From assembly GCA_021324465.1 (NCBI GenBank), contig JAJPJB010000092.1, positions 62,001-126,000 of the forward strand: 64,000 bases of DNA, written 5' to 3'. Both the position numbers and the translations under genes were made by a program. Below the pieces are notes generated by a model. The model ran no database searches. It was not told where the DNA came from and saw only the letters and a list, made by a program, of their open reading frames with translations. Below, in pieces: positions 16,933-24,281 of this stretch (position 1 is its first letter; every line of letters starts with the position of its first letter). Source of the DNA: Hyphomicrobiaceae bacterium (lineage in GTDB: Bacteria; Pseudomonadota; Alphaproteobacteria; Rhizobiales; Xanthobacteraceae).

Positions 16933-17513
16933 TTGAGGAGCCCCGCGGCAGTGACGATCGCTTGCGCTATTTCGGCAATCTTCTTGTTTTCGTTCATCGC
17001 CGTCTTGCGCAGCAACGCGTAAGCATCGGCCTCGCTGATGGCTTTAGTCTTCATGAGAATGCCTTTGGCGCGATCAATCACCTTGCGCTCGCTGAGCGCC
17101 GTTTGCGCGCGCTCGAGTTCGTTGGTCAGACGGGTGAAGGCATTGAAGCGGGAGATGCAAAGATCGAGAATGCCCTTGATCCGTTCCTTTTTCAGGCCAT
17201 CGACGATATAGGCCGAAACGCCGGCATCGACGGCCGCTTCGATGGAGGCGGAATCGCTCTGATCGACAAACATCGCAATCGGCCGCTTCACCACTCGGCT
17301 GACTTGGAACATTTGCGCCAGAACGTCGCGGCTGGGATTTTCGAGGTCGATTAGAATCACGTCGGGATCGAGGTTGTAAATGCGTGCCAGTAGGTTGGTC
17401 GTTTCTTCGATCCGTGTCACATGCGTGTAGCCGGCCTCACGCAAGCCGTCGACCAGAATCGCCGCCCGAACCGGATTTTCATCGACAATGACGATTTTAA
17501 GCGCCGGGTCCAT
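16929..17513 (-). CDS. nasT: ANTAR-domain antitermination regulator NasT
   Basis: A 194-residue protein: a receiver-like domain (IVIVDENPVRAAILVDGL, DVILIDLENPSRDVL) followed by a C-terminal ANTAR RNA-binding domain (VIDRAKGILMKTKAISEADA, residues about 135-190). NasT proteins bind two-hairpin RNA targets and prevent transcription termination once released by NasS. ATG 17513 (MDPALKIVIVDENPVR) gives the family length; the upstream in-frame start would add an uncharacteristic hydrophobic stretch. Shine-Dalgarno support is weak. Its RNA target is present upstream of narK. Confidence 0.92.
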   Translation of the reverse strand: MDPALKIVIVDENPVRAAILVDGLREAGYTHVTRIEETTNLLARIYNLDPDVILIDLENPSRDVLAQMFQVSRVVKRPIAMFVDQSDSASIEAAVDAGVSAYIVDGLKKERIKGILDLCISRFNAFTRLTNELERAQTALSERKVIDRAKGILMKTKAISEADAYALLRKTAMNENKKIAEIAQAIVTAAGLLK

Positions 17514-17608
17514 TTGCAAGCAGCACGCAAGAGCAACCAAGATGGAGAGCGCCATGCCAAAAGCATGGGTACGCTGCGAACGCAACCGTCTGGGTGGAAG
17601 CCGGCCCG

Positions 17609-18505
17609 TCAGCCGCTTGCCGCTTGATCAAAAGCGGGCGCACGACCAGCGCGGGCGGCGATACGCTCGGCCGAGGCAACCGTGTTGTGCAACAGCATCG
17701 TGACGGTCATCGGCCCCACGCCGCCGGGCACCGGCGTGATGTAAGCGGCCTTTTGCCGGACTCCCTCAAAGTCGACGTCGCCGACGAGCCGCCCGTCGGG
17801 AAGCCGATTGATGCCGACGTCGATGACCACGGCGCCGCTGCGCACCATCTGCGGCAGGATCAAATTGGGCTTGCCGGCGGCGACCACTAGAATGTCGGCA
17901 ATGATCGTGTATTGGGCGAGATCGCGGGTCTTGGCGTGACAAATGGCGACGGTCGCTTCCTTTCGCATCAGCATGAGCGCCATCGGCTTGCCGACGATGT
18001 TGCTTGCGCCAACGACGGTGACATTGCGGCCTTCGAGCTCTATGCCTTCGTATTCGAGCAGCTTCTGCACGCCATAAGGCGTGCACGGAGGGAAGATTGC
18101 GTCGCCGGCAACGAGGCCGCCGACATTGTAGAGATGAAAGCCGTCGACATCTTTGTCGATCGAAATCGTTTCGAGAATGTGTTGGACCGAAATACCCTCC
18201 GGAATCGGCAGCTGGACCAGAATGCCATGAACATTGTTCGCTTCATTCAGCTGCCGAATGCAGTCGAGGATCTCCGCTTCGGATACGTTAGCCGAAAAAT
18301 TGAAGACTTGGGAGGAAATGCCGACATCGGCGCAGGCCCGGACCTTGTTGCGGACATAGACCACTGAGGCCGGGTTCTCGCCGATCATGATGACCGCGAG
18401 TCCGGGCTTGATGCCGTGATTGGCCAATAGCGCCTTGGTGCGGTCGCGAATCTCGGCCCGCACCAGCCGTGCGATCTTTGTTCCGTCGATGATCTTTGCG
18501 GGCAT
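17609..18505 (-). CDS. folD: Bifunctional methylenetetrahydrofolate dehydrogenase/cyclohydrolase
   Basis: A 298-residue FolD, converting 5,10-methylene-THF to 10-formyl-THF with NADP. All family signatures are present: YVRNKVRACADVGI with catalytic Lys, VQLPIPEGISVQHILE, DVDGFH, PCTPYGVQKLLEYE, the cofactor site VVGASNIVGKPMALMLM, and the C-terminal TPVPGGVGPMTVTMLL. ATG 18505 (MPAKIIDGTKIA) matches other FolD starts, with AGAGCTGA upstream. It is a housekeeping enzyme upstream of nasT on the same strand (about 95 bp gap) but functionally unrelated. Confidence 0.96.
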   Translation of the reverse strand: MPAKIIDGTKIARLVRAEIRDRTKALLANHGIKPGLAVIMIGENPASVVYVRNKVRACADVGISSQVFNFSANVSEAEILDCIRQLNEANNVHGILVQLPIPEGISVQHILETISIDKDVDGFHLYNVGGLVAGDAIFPPCTPYGVQKLLEYEGIELEGRNVTVVGASNIVGKPMALMLMRKEATVAICHAKTRDLAQYTIIADILVVAAGKPNLILPQMVRSGAVVIDVGINRLPDGRLVGDVDFEGVRQKAAYITPVPGGVGPMTVTMLLHNTVASAERIAARAGRAPAFDQAASG

Positions 18506-18734
18506 TTCAGCTCTGCGATTATGGCGCCTCAATCGGAGAATCCAGAGATTTCATCGTAGTCATCGCATAGGTTTGCATCACGCTCCAGCCCGTTTGACGA
18601 TTTGCCGCGCGCTCAGCGTTCGACACAGTGGGACGGATGGCCGCGGATGAGCAGACATTTCGTGTTGGCCATCACATCTTTGGTCCGTGCGGTCCCTAAA
18701 GTGTTACGGCAGTTGGAAAGTGGGAGACCTGGAA

Positions 18735-18995
18735 ATGCGGAGCATCACGCGTGTGCCGCCGACATTACTGTGGCAGCGGATCAAGGCGGCGTACGGCTTT
18801 TCAAACAGGGAACGCGCACTGCAGCCTTTGCCGCTACGTGGGAGTCATCCCATCCGGCGCCCATTGGCAGCGCAGGCGCGCTTTATTGCAGCGGTCACGA
18901 ATCCCGATTTCGTTGCCGTTGCGATTTTTTCGATGATCGGCTTGTTGCTGACAGTCAATTTCATCCTGCGTGTGGCGAGCGCCGGATCAATGTGA
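18735..18995 (+). CDS. Small hypothetical membrane protein
   Basis: An 86-residue ORF starting MRSITRVPPTLLWQRIKAAY. GGGAG stands about 10 bases before the start. The N-terminal 60 residues are basic and hydrophilic; one predicted transmembrane helix is near the C-terminus (FVAVAIFSMIGLLLTVNFIL). I recognise no family. It stands in a low-density stretch between folD and two other short membrane ORFs. The ribosome site and clean single helix favour a real gene, but coding support is modest. Confidence 0.5.
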   Translation: MRSITRVPPTLLWQRIKAAYGFSNRERALQPLPLRGSHPIRRPLAAQARFIAAVTNPDFVAVAIFSMIGLLLTVNFILRVASAGSM

Positions 18996-19088
18996 CGATT
19001 GCCCTCCACTCAGAGCGGAACGCAAGCCATAAGCCGCGGAAGACCTCCGACAACCGCCATGACCAAGACAGAGGCGCACGGCGCCTGG

Positions 19089-19196
19089 TCAGGCGCCGAA
19101 CCAGTCGGGATGCTGCGTGAGCGCCACGACGCCACAAGCGAGCACGAGCATGCAGATGGTCCACAGCAGCAAGGCGGTATAATTTTCATCGGTCAT
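19089..19196 (-). CDS. Very small putative membrane protein (35 aa)
   Basis: A 35-residue ORF, MTDENYTALLLWTICMLV followed by LACGVVALTQHPDWFGA: a short acidic start, one hydrophobic helix and a polar tail, the pattern of small membrane-complex subunits. No clear Shine-Dalgarno is seen. The frame is open for about 60 bases upstream with a possible GTG start nine bases... upstream of a further WLA stretch, so the N-terminus is uncertain. No family recognised. Confidence 0.4.
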   Translation of the reverse strand: MTDENYTALLLWTICMLVLACGVVALTQHPDWFGA

Positions 19197-19288
19197 GGCC
19201 AGCCACGCGGCAATCACTGTGCCAAATTGGGCCAGCCGAGACCCGAATCGATTACCGCCGCGATGCGTCGGTAAGGATCAGCGGCATC

Positions 19289-19510
19289 TCATCCCAATGA
19301 GGATTGCAGAGCCAAGCCGGCCATTTCGTCAAAATGAAGGTAGGACGGCGAAACACAGAGCGAGCAGGCCAGCCCGATCACGCAGAAGCCGATAACCGCA
19401 AACAGGTTGATTCGCGTTGCGGTTCGCGGCTGAAGCTGTGACGTAAACAAGGATTCGCTCCGAGTATTCATGTCAGCGCCTTGGTCAATGAAAGGTTTCC
19501 AGTTTCGCAT
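19289..19510 (-). CDS. Small hypothetical membrane protein
   Basis: A 73-residue ORF with one predicted membrane helix (INLFAVIGFCVIGLACSLCV) and a polar C-terminus. ATG 19510 is preceded by GGAGAAG at good spacing; an internal ATG at 19471 (MNTRSESLFTSQ) would give 60 residues with a weaker AAGGCG site. No family recognised. It resembles the short single-helix hypothetical proteins frequent in Bradyrhizobium-type genomes, which is an impression from composition only. Confidence 0.5.
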   Translation of the reverse strand: MRNWKPFIDQGADMNTRSESLFTSQLQPRTATRINLFAVIGFCVIGLACSLCVSPSYLHFDEMAGLALQSSLG

Positions 19511-19768
19511 GTTGCTTCTCCGTACATGCCGCTCCAGCCATCGACGCGCTCAACAATGCTGCTCCAACAGTGTTCGTTGAGACACCCAGCTTGCCCGGCA
19601 CGATCGGCACAACATGCTCAAACTTTCAAAAATTATCTTGGGCAATTCGCTAAACTTGTTTGGAAATCACAAAACAGGGACGATTTATCGAAAGACCGCA
19701 GGCTCTTTCCGGCGCCAGAATGTTGCATGCTGTGATCGCTCGGGGTAGCAGCGTTGCAAGCCCACCTT
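19511..19768. other. Intergenic region, no feature recognised
   Basis: About 260 bp between the small membrane ORF and the end of the Bug-type pseudogene, somewhat more AT-rich than its surroundings. I see no ORF with a ribosome site and no convincing terminator or repeat. Confidence 0.4.
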
Positions 19769-20750
19769 TCACTCGGCATGAATATGTGCAAACTTGATGA
19801 CCTTGGCCCATTTTTCAATTTCGTTCGTGATGAATTTCTCGAAATCATCGGGCGATCCCTCGAATATCAGACAGCCCAAGTCTCTTAATGGGTCCTTCAC
19901 CTTTGGATCGAGCAGAGCTGCATTGACTTCGGCATTGAGTCTATCCACGACAGCCTTCGGCGTGGCTCTGGGCGCGACGATTCCATACCAGCCACTCGCC
20001 GCGTAGCCCGGAAAATTCGGCTACTGCTGGAATGTCAGGCAGTGCGGGCTGCCGCGTCGCCGCGGTCACCGCGAGTGCGCGGAGCTTGCCGGCTTTGATA
20101 TAGCCAAGGGAAGCGGGCATGACGCCGAACATCACCTGAAGCTGGCCGGAGATGAGATCGGGCAGCGCGAGCCCTTCACCGCGATAGGGGATATGGGTCA
20201 TTTTGATGCCGGCCATCATGCTGAAAAGCTCACCCGCGACATGATGCGGACTGCCGTTGCCGCCGGATCCCATATTGATCTTGCCGGGATTGGCCTTGGC
20301 ATAGGCGATGAAGTCCGGCACAGTTTGCGCCGGAAATGACGGATTCACCTCCATGACGAGCGGGATGCTGCCGATGCTCGCCACCGGAGCCGCATCACGG
20401 ACAAAGTTGAAATTGAGGTTGTCGTAGAGCGCCGCATTGATGGCATTGGCAGAGAAGGCAAGCAGCAGCGTGTAGCCGTCAGGCGCTGATTTGAGGACGT
20501 AGGCAGTGGCGATATTGCCGCTGGCGCCAGTCCGGTCTTCGATCACGAATGGCTGTCCGAGGTGCTCCGACAGCCACTCACCGATGAGGCGCGCAATAAT
20601 GTCCGGCGAGCCGCCGGCGGGGCTTTGCACGATGAGGTACACCGGCCGCGTCGGGTAATCCTGCGCTGCCGCGATTTTTGGAAACTGGGCGAACGACAGC
20701 CCCAAACCGGCCAGTCGCAGACTGTCGCGACGTGAGAGTGGTCTCATCAT
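19769..20750 (-). pseudogene. Bug/TctC-type tripartite tricarboxylate transporter binding protein, frameshifted
   Basis: Periplasmic solute-binding protein of the Bug (TctC) family. ATG 20750 follows a strong AAGGGAGG site; a twin-arginine signal (SRRDSLRLAGLGL) precedes mature DYPTRPVYLIVQSPAGG. The frame is correct through PALPDIPAVAEFSG, then breaks at 20007-20015 (TTTTCCGGG on the minus strand). A one-base shift restores the normal ending: GYAASGWYGIVAPRATPKAV through DDFEKFITNEIEKWAKVI, stopping at 19769. So one base is lost (or two gained) relative to a roughly 326-residue ancestor. It may be a true pseudogene or a sequencing error in a short homopolymer run. It is divergent from the HxlR regulator and may once have supplied substrate to the catabolic operon. 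Confidence 0.88.
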
Positions 20751-20944
20751 CCGCGGCCTCCCTTGCCACATGATCTTCAACTTGTATCAGGCAGATTATT
20801 CTCGGCGTTGCGCGCGAGAAAGCGCAATGTCGGTGTGACTCTATTGCGCAGCGATCGCGCAGGATCCGGGTTGCGCCATTGTATTTGCCACTTCTATTTG
20901 CCAGGCTCAGGGCCGAGGTGGCGCTTCGAGGATCAGATTTGGCC

Positions 20945-22006
20945 ATGGAGGCATTGGTTAAGACGAACCGGCGACCTTGCGCCGCGAGGCCGGCTTCCGG
21001 ATCTCGCTCGCCGCCGCGATTGCGGGAGCGCAATTGCTCGGTTGCGCGTGTGGTTTCAATACTTTCCGATGCCTGGACTTTCTTGGTGATCCGTGAAGCC
21101 TTTTTTGGTGCACGCCGCTTTGAGGGCTTTCGCGCGGCACTTGGTATTCCGCGCGCCACATTGACCGACCGACTCGCGCGGCTGACACGCCAGGGCATTT
21201 TTCGTCAGGTCCGTTACTCCAAGAGCTCGAGCCGGGTCGAATATCGACTGACTGAGGCCGGTCTCGAACTCTATCCCAGCTTCATGGCCATGATGCAATT
21301 CGGCGACCGCTGGCTCGCCGGAGGCCGGCCGCCGCTGCGACTAATCCATGTACTGTGCGGCAAAGAGTGCTACCCGACCGTTGCCTGCTCGGCCTGCCAT
21401 CAACGCGTGTCGGCAACCGGCGTCACTTATCGAAATGGGCCGGGAGCCGGCTACCGCGCGGCACGCCCGATGCATCGGGCACGTCGCTCTTCCGATTCCA
21501 CACAATATCTGCGCGGGCGCCCAAGCTCGGTGTCGCGCACCCTGCAAATTATCGGCGACCGCTGGAGCTTTCTAATCATTCGCGAGGCTTTTTTCGGCGC
21601 GCGCCGGTTCGAGCGCCTGCAGAGCGAGCTCAACATTGCTTCGAATATTTTGGCCGATCGTCTGGGACGCCTCGTTGGGCAAGGAGTATTCGAACGCCGC
21701 AAATATCAGGACCAGCCCGAGCGTTTTGAATACCGGCTGACAACAATGGGCATGGACCTCTACGGCGCACTGGTCACCATGATGACATGGGGCGATCGCT
21801 GGCTGTCCCGCGGCCGTCCGCCGCTCATTCTCACTCATCGTGATTGCGGAAAAGACTTTGTTCCTACCGTCGAATGCGACCGTTGTCATCAACCTATCAA
21901 GGCGCAGGACATGCAATATCGGCTGAACTACGCTCCCGCCGATTTCGGCGTTCCTGAATTGAGCGATCGCAGCAAAGCCATTCGCGAGAGGCAAAATCGC
22001 CTTTAA
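20945..22006 (+). CDS. Transcriptional regulator with two tandem HxlR winged-helix domains
   Basis: A 353-residue protein containing two HxlR-type domains, each about 100 residues. First: SILSDAWTFLVIREAFFGAR, LTDRLARLTRQGIF. Second: QIIGDRWSFLIIREAFFGAR, LADRLGRLVGQGVF. Each is followed by a Cys-rich segment (CGKECYPTVACSACHQ; CGKDFVPTVECDRCHQ) suggesting a small zinc-ribbon-like tail. HxlR proteins are normally about 110-150 residues and dimeric, so this is an internal duplication giving a single-chain pseudo-dimer. ATG 20945 was chosen; upstream codons are poor in coding character. It probably controls the downstream operon at 22172-30476. Confidence 0.87.
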   Translation: MEALVKTNRRPCAARPASGSRSPPRLRERNCSVARVVSILSDAWTFLVIREAFFGARRFEGFRAALGIPRATLTDRLARLTRQGIFRQVRYSKSSSRVEYRLTEAGLELYPSFMAMMQFGDRWLAGGRPPLRLIHVLCGKECYPTVACSACHQRVSATGVTYRNGPGAGYRAARPMHRARRSSDSTQYLRGRPSSVSRTLQIIGDRWSFLIIREAFFGARRFERLQSELNIASNILADRLGRLVGQGVFERRKYQDQPERFEYRLTTMGMDLYGALVTMMTWGDRWLSRGRPPLILTHRDCGKDFVPTVECDRCHQPIKAQDMQYRLNYAPADFGVPELSDRSKAIRERQNRL

Positions 22007-22100
22007 CGGGTGGCGGGCGGGTTCGCGCTGTCGGCCACCAATTTCAGTCTATTTATAAAATCAATATATTCGGGAAGGATATGGAGAAATGCCAATGGCT

Positions 22101-22138
22101 CTTGCATTCAGTGCAGGATTTTAGTCTAGTAATGCAAG
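22101..22138. promoter_or_regulatory. Candidate operator: inverted repeat before the molybdenum hydroxylase operon
   Basis: CTTGCATT (22101-22108) and AATGCAAG (22131-22138) form a perfect 8-bp inverted repeat, with half-site starts 30 bp apart (about three helical turns), ending 33 bp before the first gene. It sits in the only AT-rich stretch of the HxlR-operon spacer. Binding by the tandem HxlR protein is inference. Confidence 0.45.
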
Positions 22139-22171
22139 TAACAGTTGGTCGGCCAACACGAGCGAGATGGC

Positions 22172-23044
22172 ATGAAGCCGCCGGTTTTCGACTATATCGC
22201 CGCGACCAGCACGGACATGGCCGTTGCAGCGCTTGCGGCAGCGGGCGGTGAGGCAAAAATCATTGCCGGCGGACAGAGTCTCATGCCGATGCTCAGTTTC
22301 CGTCTGCTGCGGCCTTCGCTGCTCGTCGATATCAATCGGATTCCGGGATTGGCCTATATCGAAGAGGCAGACACTTGTCTGCGTATTGGCGCGCTGACGC
22401 GACATTTTCAGATTGAGACCTCGCCCGTCATCGCGAGGCACCTGCCGGTGCTCTCCGCGGCCATGACACACGTGGCGCATCTCGCGATTCGCAATCGCGG
22501 GACGATTGGCGGCAGCCTGTCGCATGGCGATCCAGCCGCCGAATTGCCGATGATCGCGGTGCTGCTCGATGCTACGCTGCATATCGAGTCAGTATCGGGC
22601 CAACGAGCGGTCCGCGCGCAAGATTTTTTTCTCGATGCGCTCACCGTCGATCTGGACAGCGCGGAAGTCCTCGCGGAAATCATTCTGCCAAAACTGCCGC
22701 CCAATACCGGCTGGGGATTTGAAGAAATTGCGAGGCGCCACGGCGATTTTGCTATTGCGGCGGTGGCCGCGACACTGACAGTATCCGATGGATCGATACG
22801 GCAGGCACGCATTGCTCTGACCGGCGTTGGTCCGACGCCGGTGCGCGCTGCCGCGGCTGAAACTTTGCTGATCGGCCACGCCCTGGAGAATAAGCTTGTC
22901 GAAAGCGTGGCGAGAGCGGTTCGCGCTGCTATCGCGCCCGAGGACGATCTTCATGCTTCGGCGGATTACCGGCGGCATCTCGCGGGTGTTCTGACGGATC
23001 GCGCGCTCCACGCGGCTTGGCGCCGCGCTCAAGGCGAGCCATGA
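22172..23044 (+). CDS. Molybdenum hydroxylase FAD-binding (medium) subunit, CoxM/CutM-like
   Basis: A 290-residue FAD subunit of a xanthine-dehydrogenase-family hydroxylase. FAD-binding motifs IIAGGQSLMPMLSFRLL (about residues 30-46) and RGTIGGSLSHGDPAAELP (about 110-127) are clear, followed by the CO-dehydrogenase-flavoprotein C-terminal domain. It carries electrons from the 2Fe-2S subunit to an acceptor. ATG 22172 (MKPPVFDYIAATS) is a typical start for this subunit. The stop overlaps the next start (ATGA), so M and S subunits are coupled. Confidence 0.92.
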   Translation: MKPPVFDYIAATSTDMAVAALAAAGGEAKIIAGGQSLMPMLSFRLLRPSLLVDINRIPGLAYIEEADTCLRIGALTRHFQIETSPVIARHLPVLSAAMTHVAHLAIRNRGTIGGSLSHGDPAAELPMIAVLLDATLHIESVSGQRAVRAQDFFLDALTVDLDSAEVLAEIILPKLPPNTGWGFEEIARRHGDFAIAAVAATLTVSDGSIRQARIALTGVGPTPVRAAAAETLLIGHALENKLVESVARAVRAAIAPEDDLHASADYRRHLAGVLTDRALHAAWRRAQGEP

Positions 23045-23523
23045 GTGGAACGCGCGATATCACGGTCACCGTCAACGGCGCCACTTACCCGGTGAGCGTC
23101 GAGCCGCGGCTTCTGCTTGTCGATTTTCTGCGGCATACGCTCGGGCTGACCGGAACCCATGTCGGGTGCGAGCACGGCGTCTGCGGCGCGTGTACTGTGC
23201 TGGTGGACGGCGACAGTGCACGCGCGTGTTTGATGCTGGCGATACAGGCCGACGGCCGCAGCATCGATACAGTCGAAGGTCTCGGCCGGATCGGGCAGAT
23301 GAACGCCTTGCAGGAGTCCTTCCACACGCACCACGCCTTGCAATGCGGCTTTTGCACGCCGGGCATGTTGATGACGGCGACGGACCTGCTGCAAAAATAT
23401 CCGCTCGCAACGGATGACGACATTCGAAGGGGTCTGTCCGGCAATCTGTGTCGCTGCACCGGCTATGAGCACATCGTGAGAGCCGTACGCGCGGTGGTCG
23501 ACAAGAGGAAGGCGGCGCCATGA
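23041..23523 (+). CDS. Molybdenum hydroxylase 2Fe-2S (small) subunit, CoxS/CutS-like
   Basis: A 160-residue iron-sulfur subunit. The plant-type [2Fe-2S] site CEHGVCGACTVLVDG (plus the following Cys) lies in the N-terminal half, and the second cluster is CGFCTPGMLM with LCRCTGYEHIVRAV. Both clusters are complete. It relays electrons from the molybdenum site to the FAD subunit. Start and stop both overlap their neighbours by four bases. Confidence 0.95.
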   Translation: MSGTRDITVTVNGATYPVSVEPRLLLVDFLRHTLGLTGTHVGCEHGVCGACTVLVDGDSARACLMLAIQADGRSIDTVEGLGRIGQMNALQESFHTHHALQCGFCTPGMLMTATDLLQKYPLATDDDIRRGLSGNLCRCTGYEHIVRAVRAVVDKRKAAP

Positions 23524-24281
23524 GAATGCATCTGCTGTCCGGCGGCCGATTGCGCATGCGCAAGAGCGTCTTCATGCCCGACGCCGACCGCAGTGAGACC
23601 ATCGACCTGTCGATCGCCTGCGCTCTGTTGCGTCATGCGCAAGCCAATGTGCTGTTCGACACCGGCTGCCACCCCGCTGTCGCAGAACAGCCGCAGGCGC
23701 GCTGGGGTGGTCTTGCCAAAGTCATGGTGCCGATCATGCGGGCCGGCGACAATGTTGTCAGCGGTCTGGCCGGAGTTGGGTTGAAATGCGACGATATCGA
23801 CGTCGTGGTCTGCTCGCATTTGCATCCGGATCATTGCGGCTGCAACGCCTTCTTTAGGCGCGCGACCTTTATTATACACCGCAAGGAGGTCGAGGCGGCG
23901 CGTGCTCCCGGCGCAGAAGCGCAGGGTTATCTCGCCGCCGAATGGGAGCAAGCTGCGCCGATCGACATGATCGATAGCGAGCGCGACCTTTTCGGCGACG
24001 GGCGCATTGTGTTGCTGCCATTGGCCGGCCACACGCCAGGGACGGTCAGCGCATTGGTGAGGCTTGATCGGACCGGCGAGGTCCTTCTTGCGTCCGATAC
24101 AGTTTCGTTGCGTTCGACTCTGGACACGGGCGTCATTCCAAAAAATACCTGGAATACGGATGCGCTGATGAAGTCGCTGGCCGAGATCAGGCGCCTCGAG
24201 CTTGCGGGAGCAAAGATCGTCTGCAGCCACGACGATCGGCAATGGGCGACCTTACGCAAGGGTGCCGACGCTTATGAGTGA
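23520..24281 (+). CDS. Metallo-beta-lactamase-fold hydrolase (lactonase-like)
   Basis: A 253-residue MBL-fold protein resembling the AHL-lactonase group. The metal site is intact: SHLHPDHCG (HxHxDH), GHTPGTVS, LLASDTV and VCSHDD. Family members open lactones or hydrolyse thioesters. Embedded between the small and large subunits of a molybdenum hydroxylase (ATGA with the former, 8-base overlap with the latter), it most likely acts in the same catabolic route, for example on a lactone or CoA thioester, rather than in quorum quenching. That is inference from context. Confidence 0.87.
   Translation: MRMHLLSGGRLRMRKSVFMPDADRSETIDLSIACALLRHAQANVLFDTGCHPAVAEQPQARWGGLAKVMVPIMRAGDNVVSGLAGVGLKCDDIDVVVCSHLHPDHCGCNAFFRRATFIIHRKEVEAARAPGAEAQGYLAAEWEQAAPIDMIDSERDLFGDGRIVLLPLAGHTPGTVSALVRLDRTGEVLLASDTVSLRSTLDTGVIPKNTWNTDALMKSLAEIRRLELAGAKIVCSHDDRQWATLRKGADAYE

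Noticed and set aside
18602-19120. A 172-codon plus-strand frame after folD
   Set aside because: No ribosome site, no motif, and it conflicts with the better-supported 86-residue membrane ORF starting at 18735.
23520-24281. Dedicated quorum-quenching AHL lactonase
   Set aside because: The fold fits, but the gene is translationally coupled inside a catabolic enzyme's subunit genes, so a pathway role is more likely.
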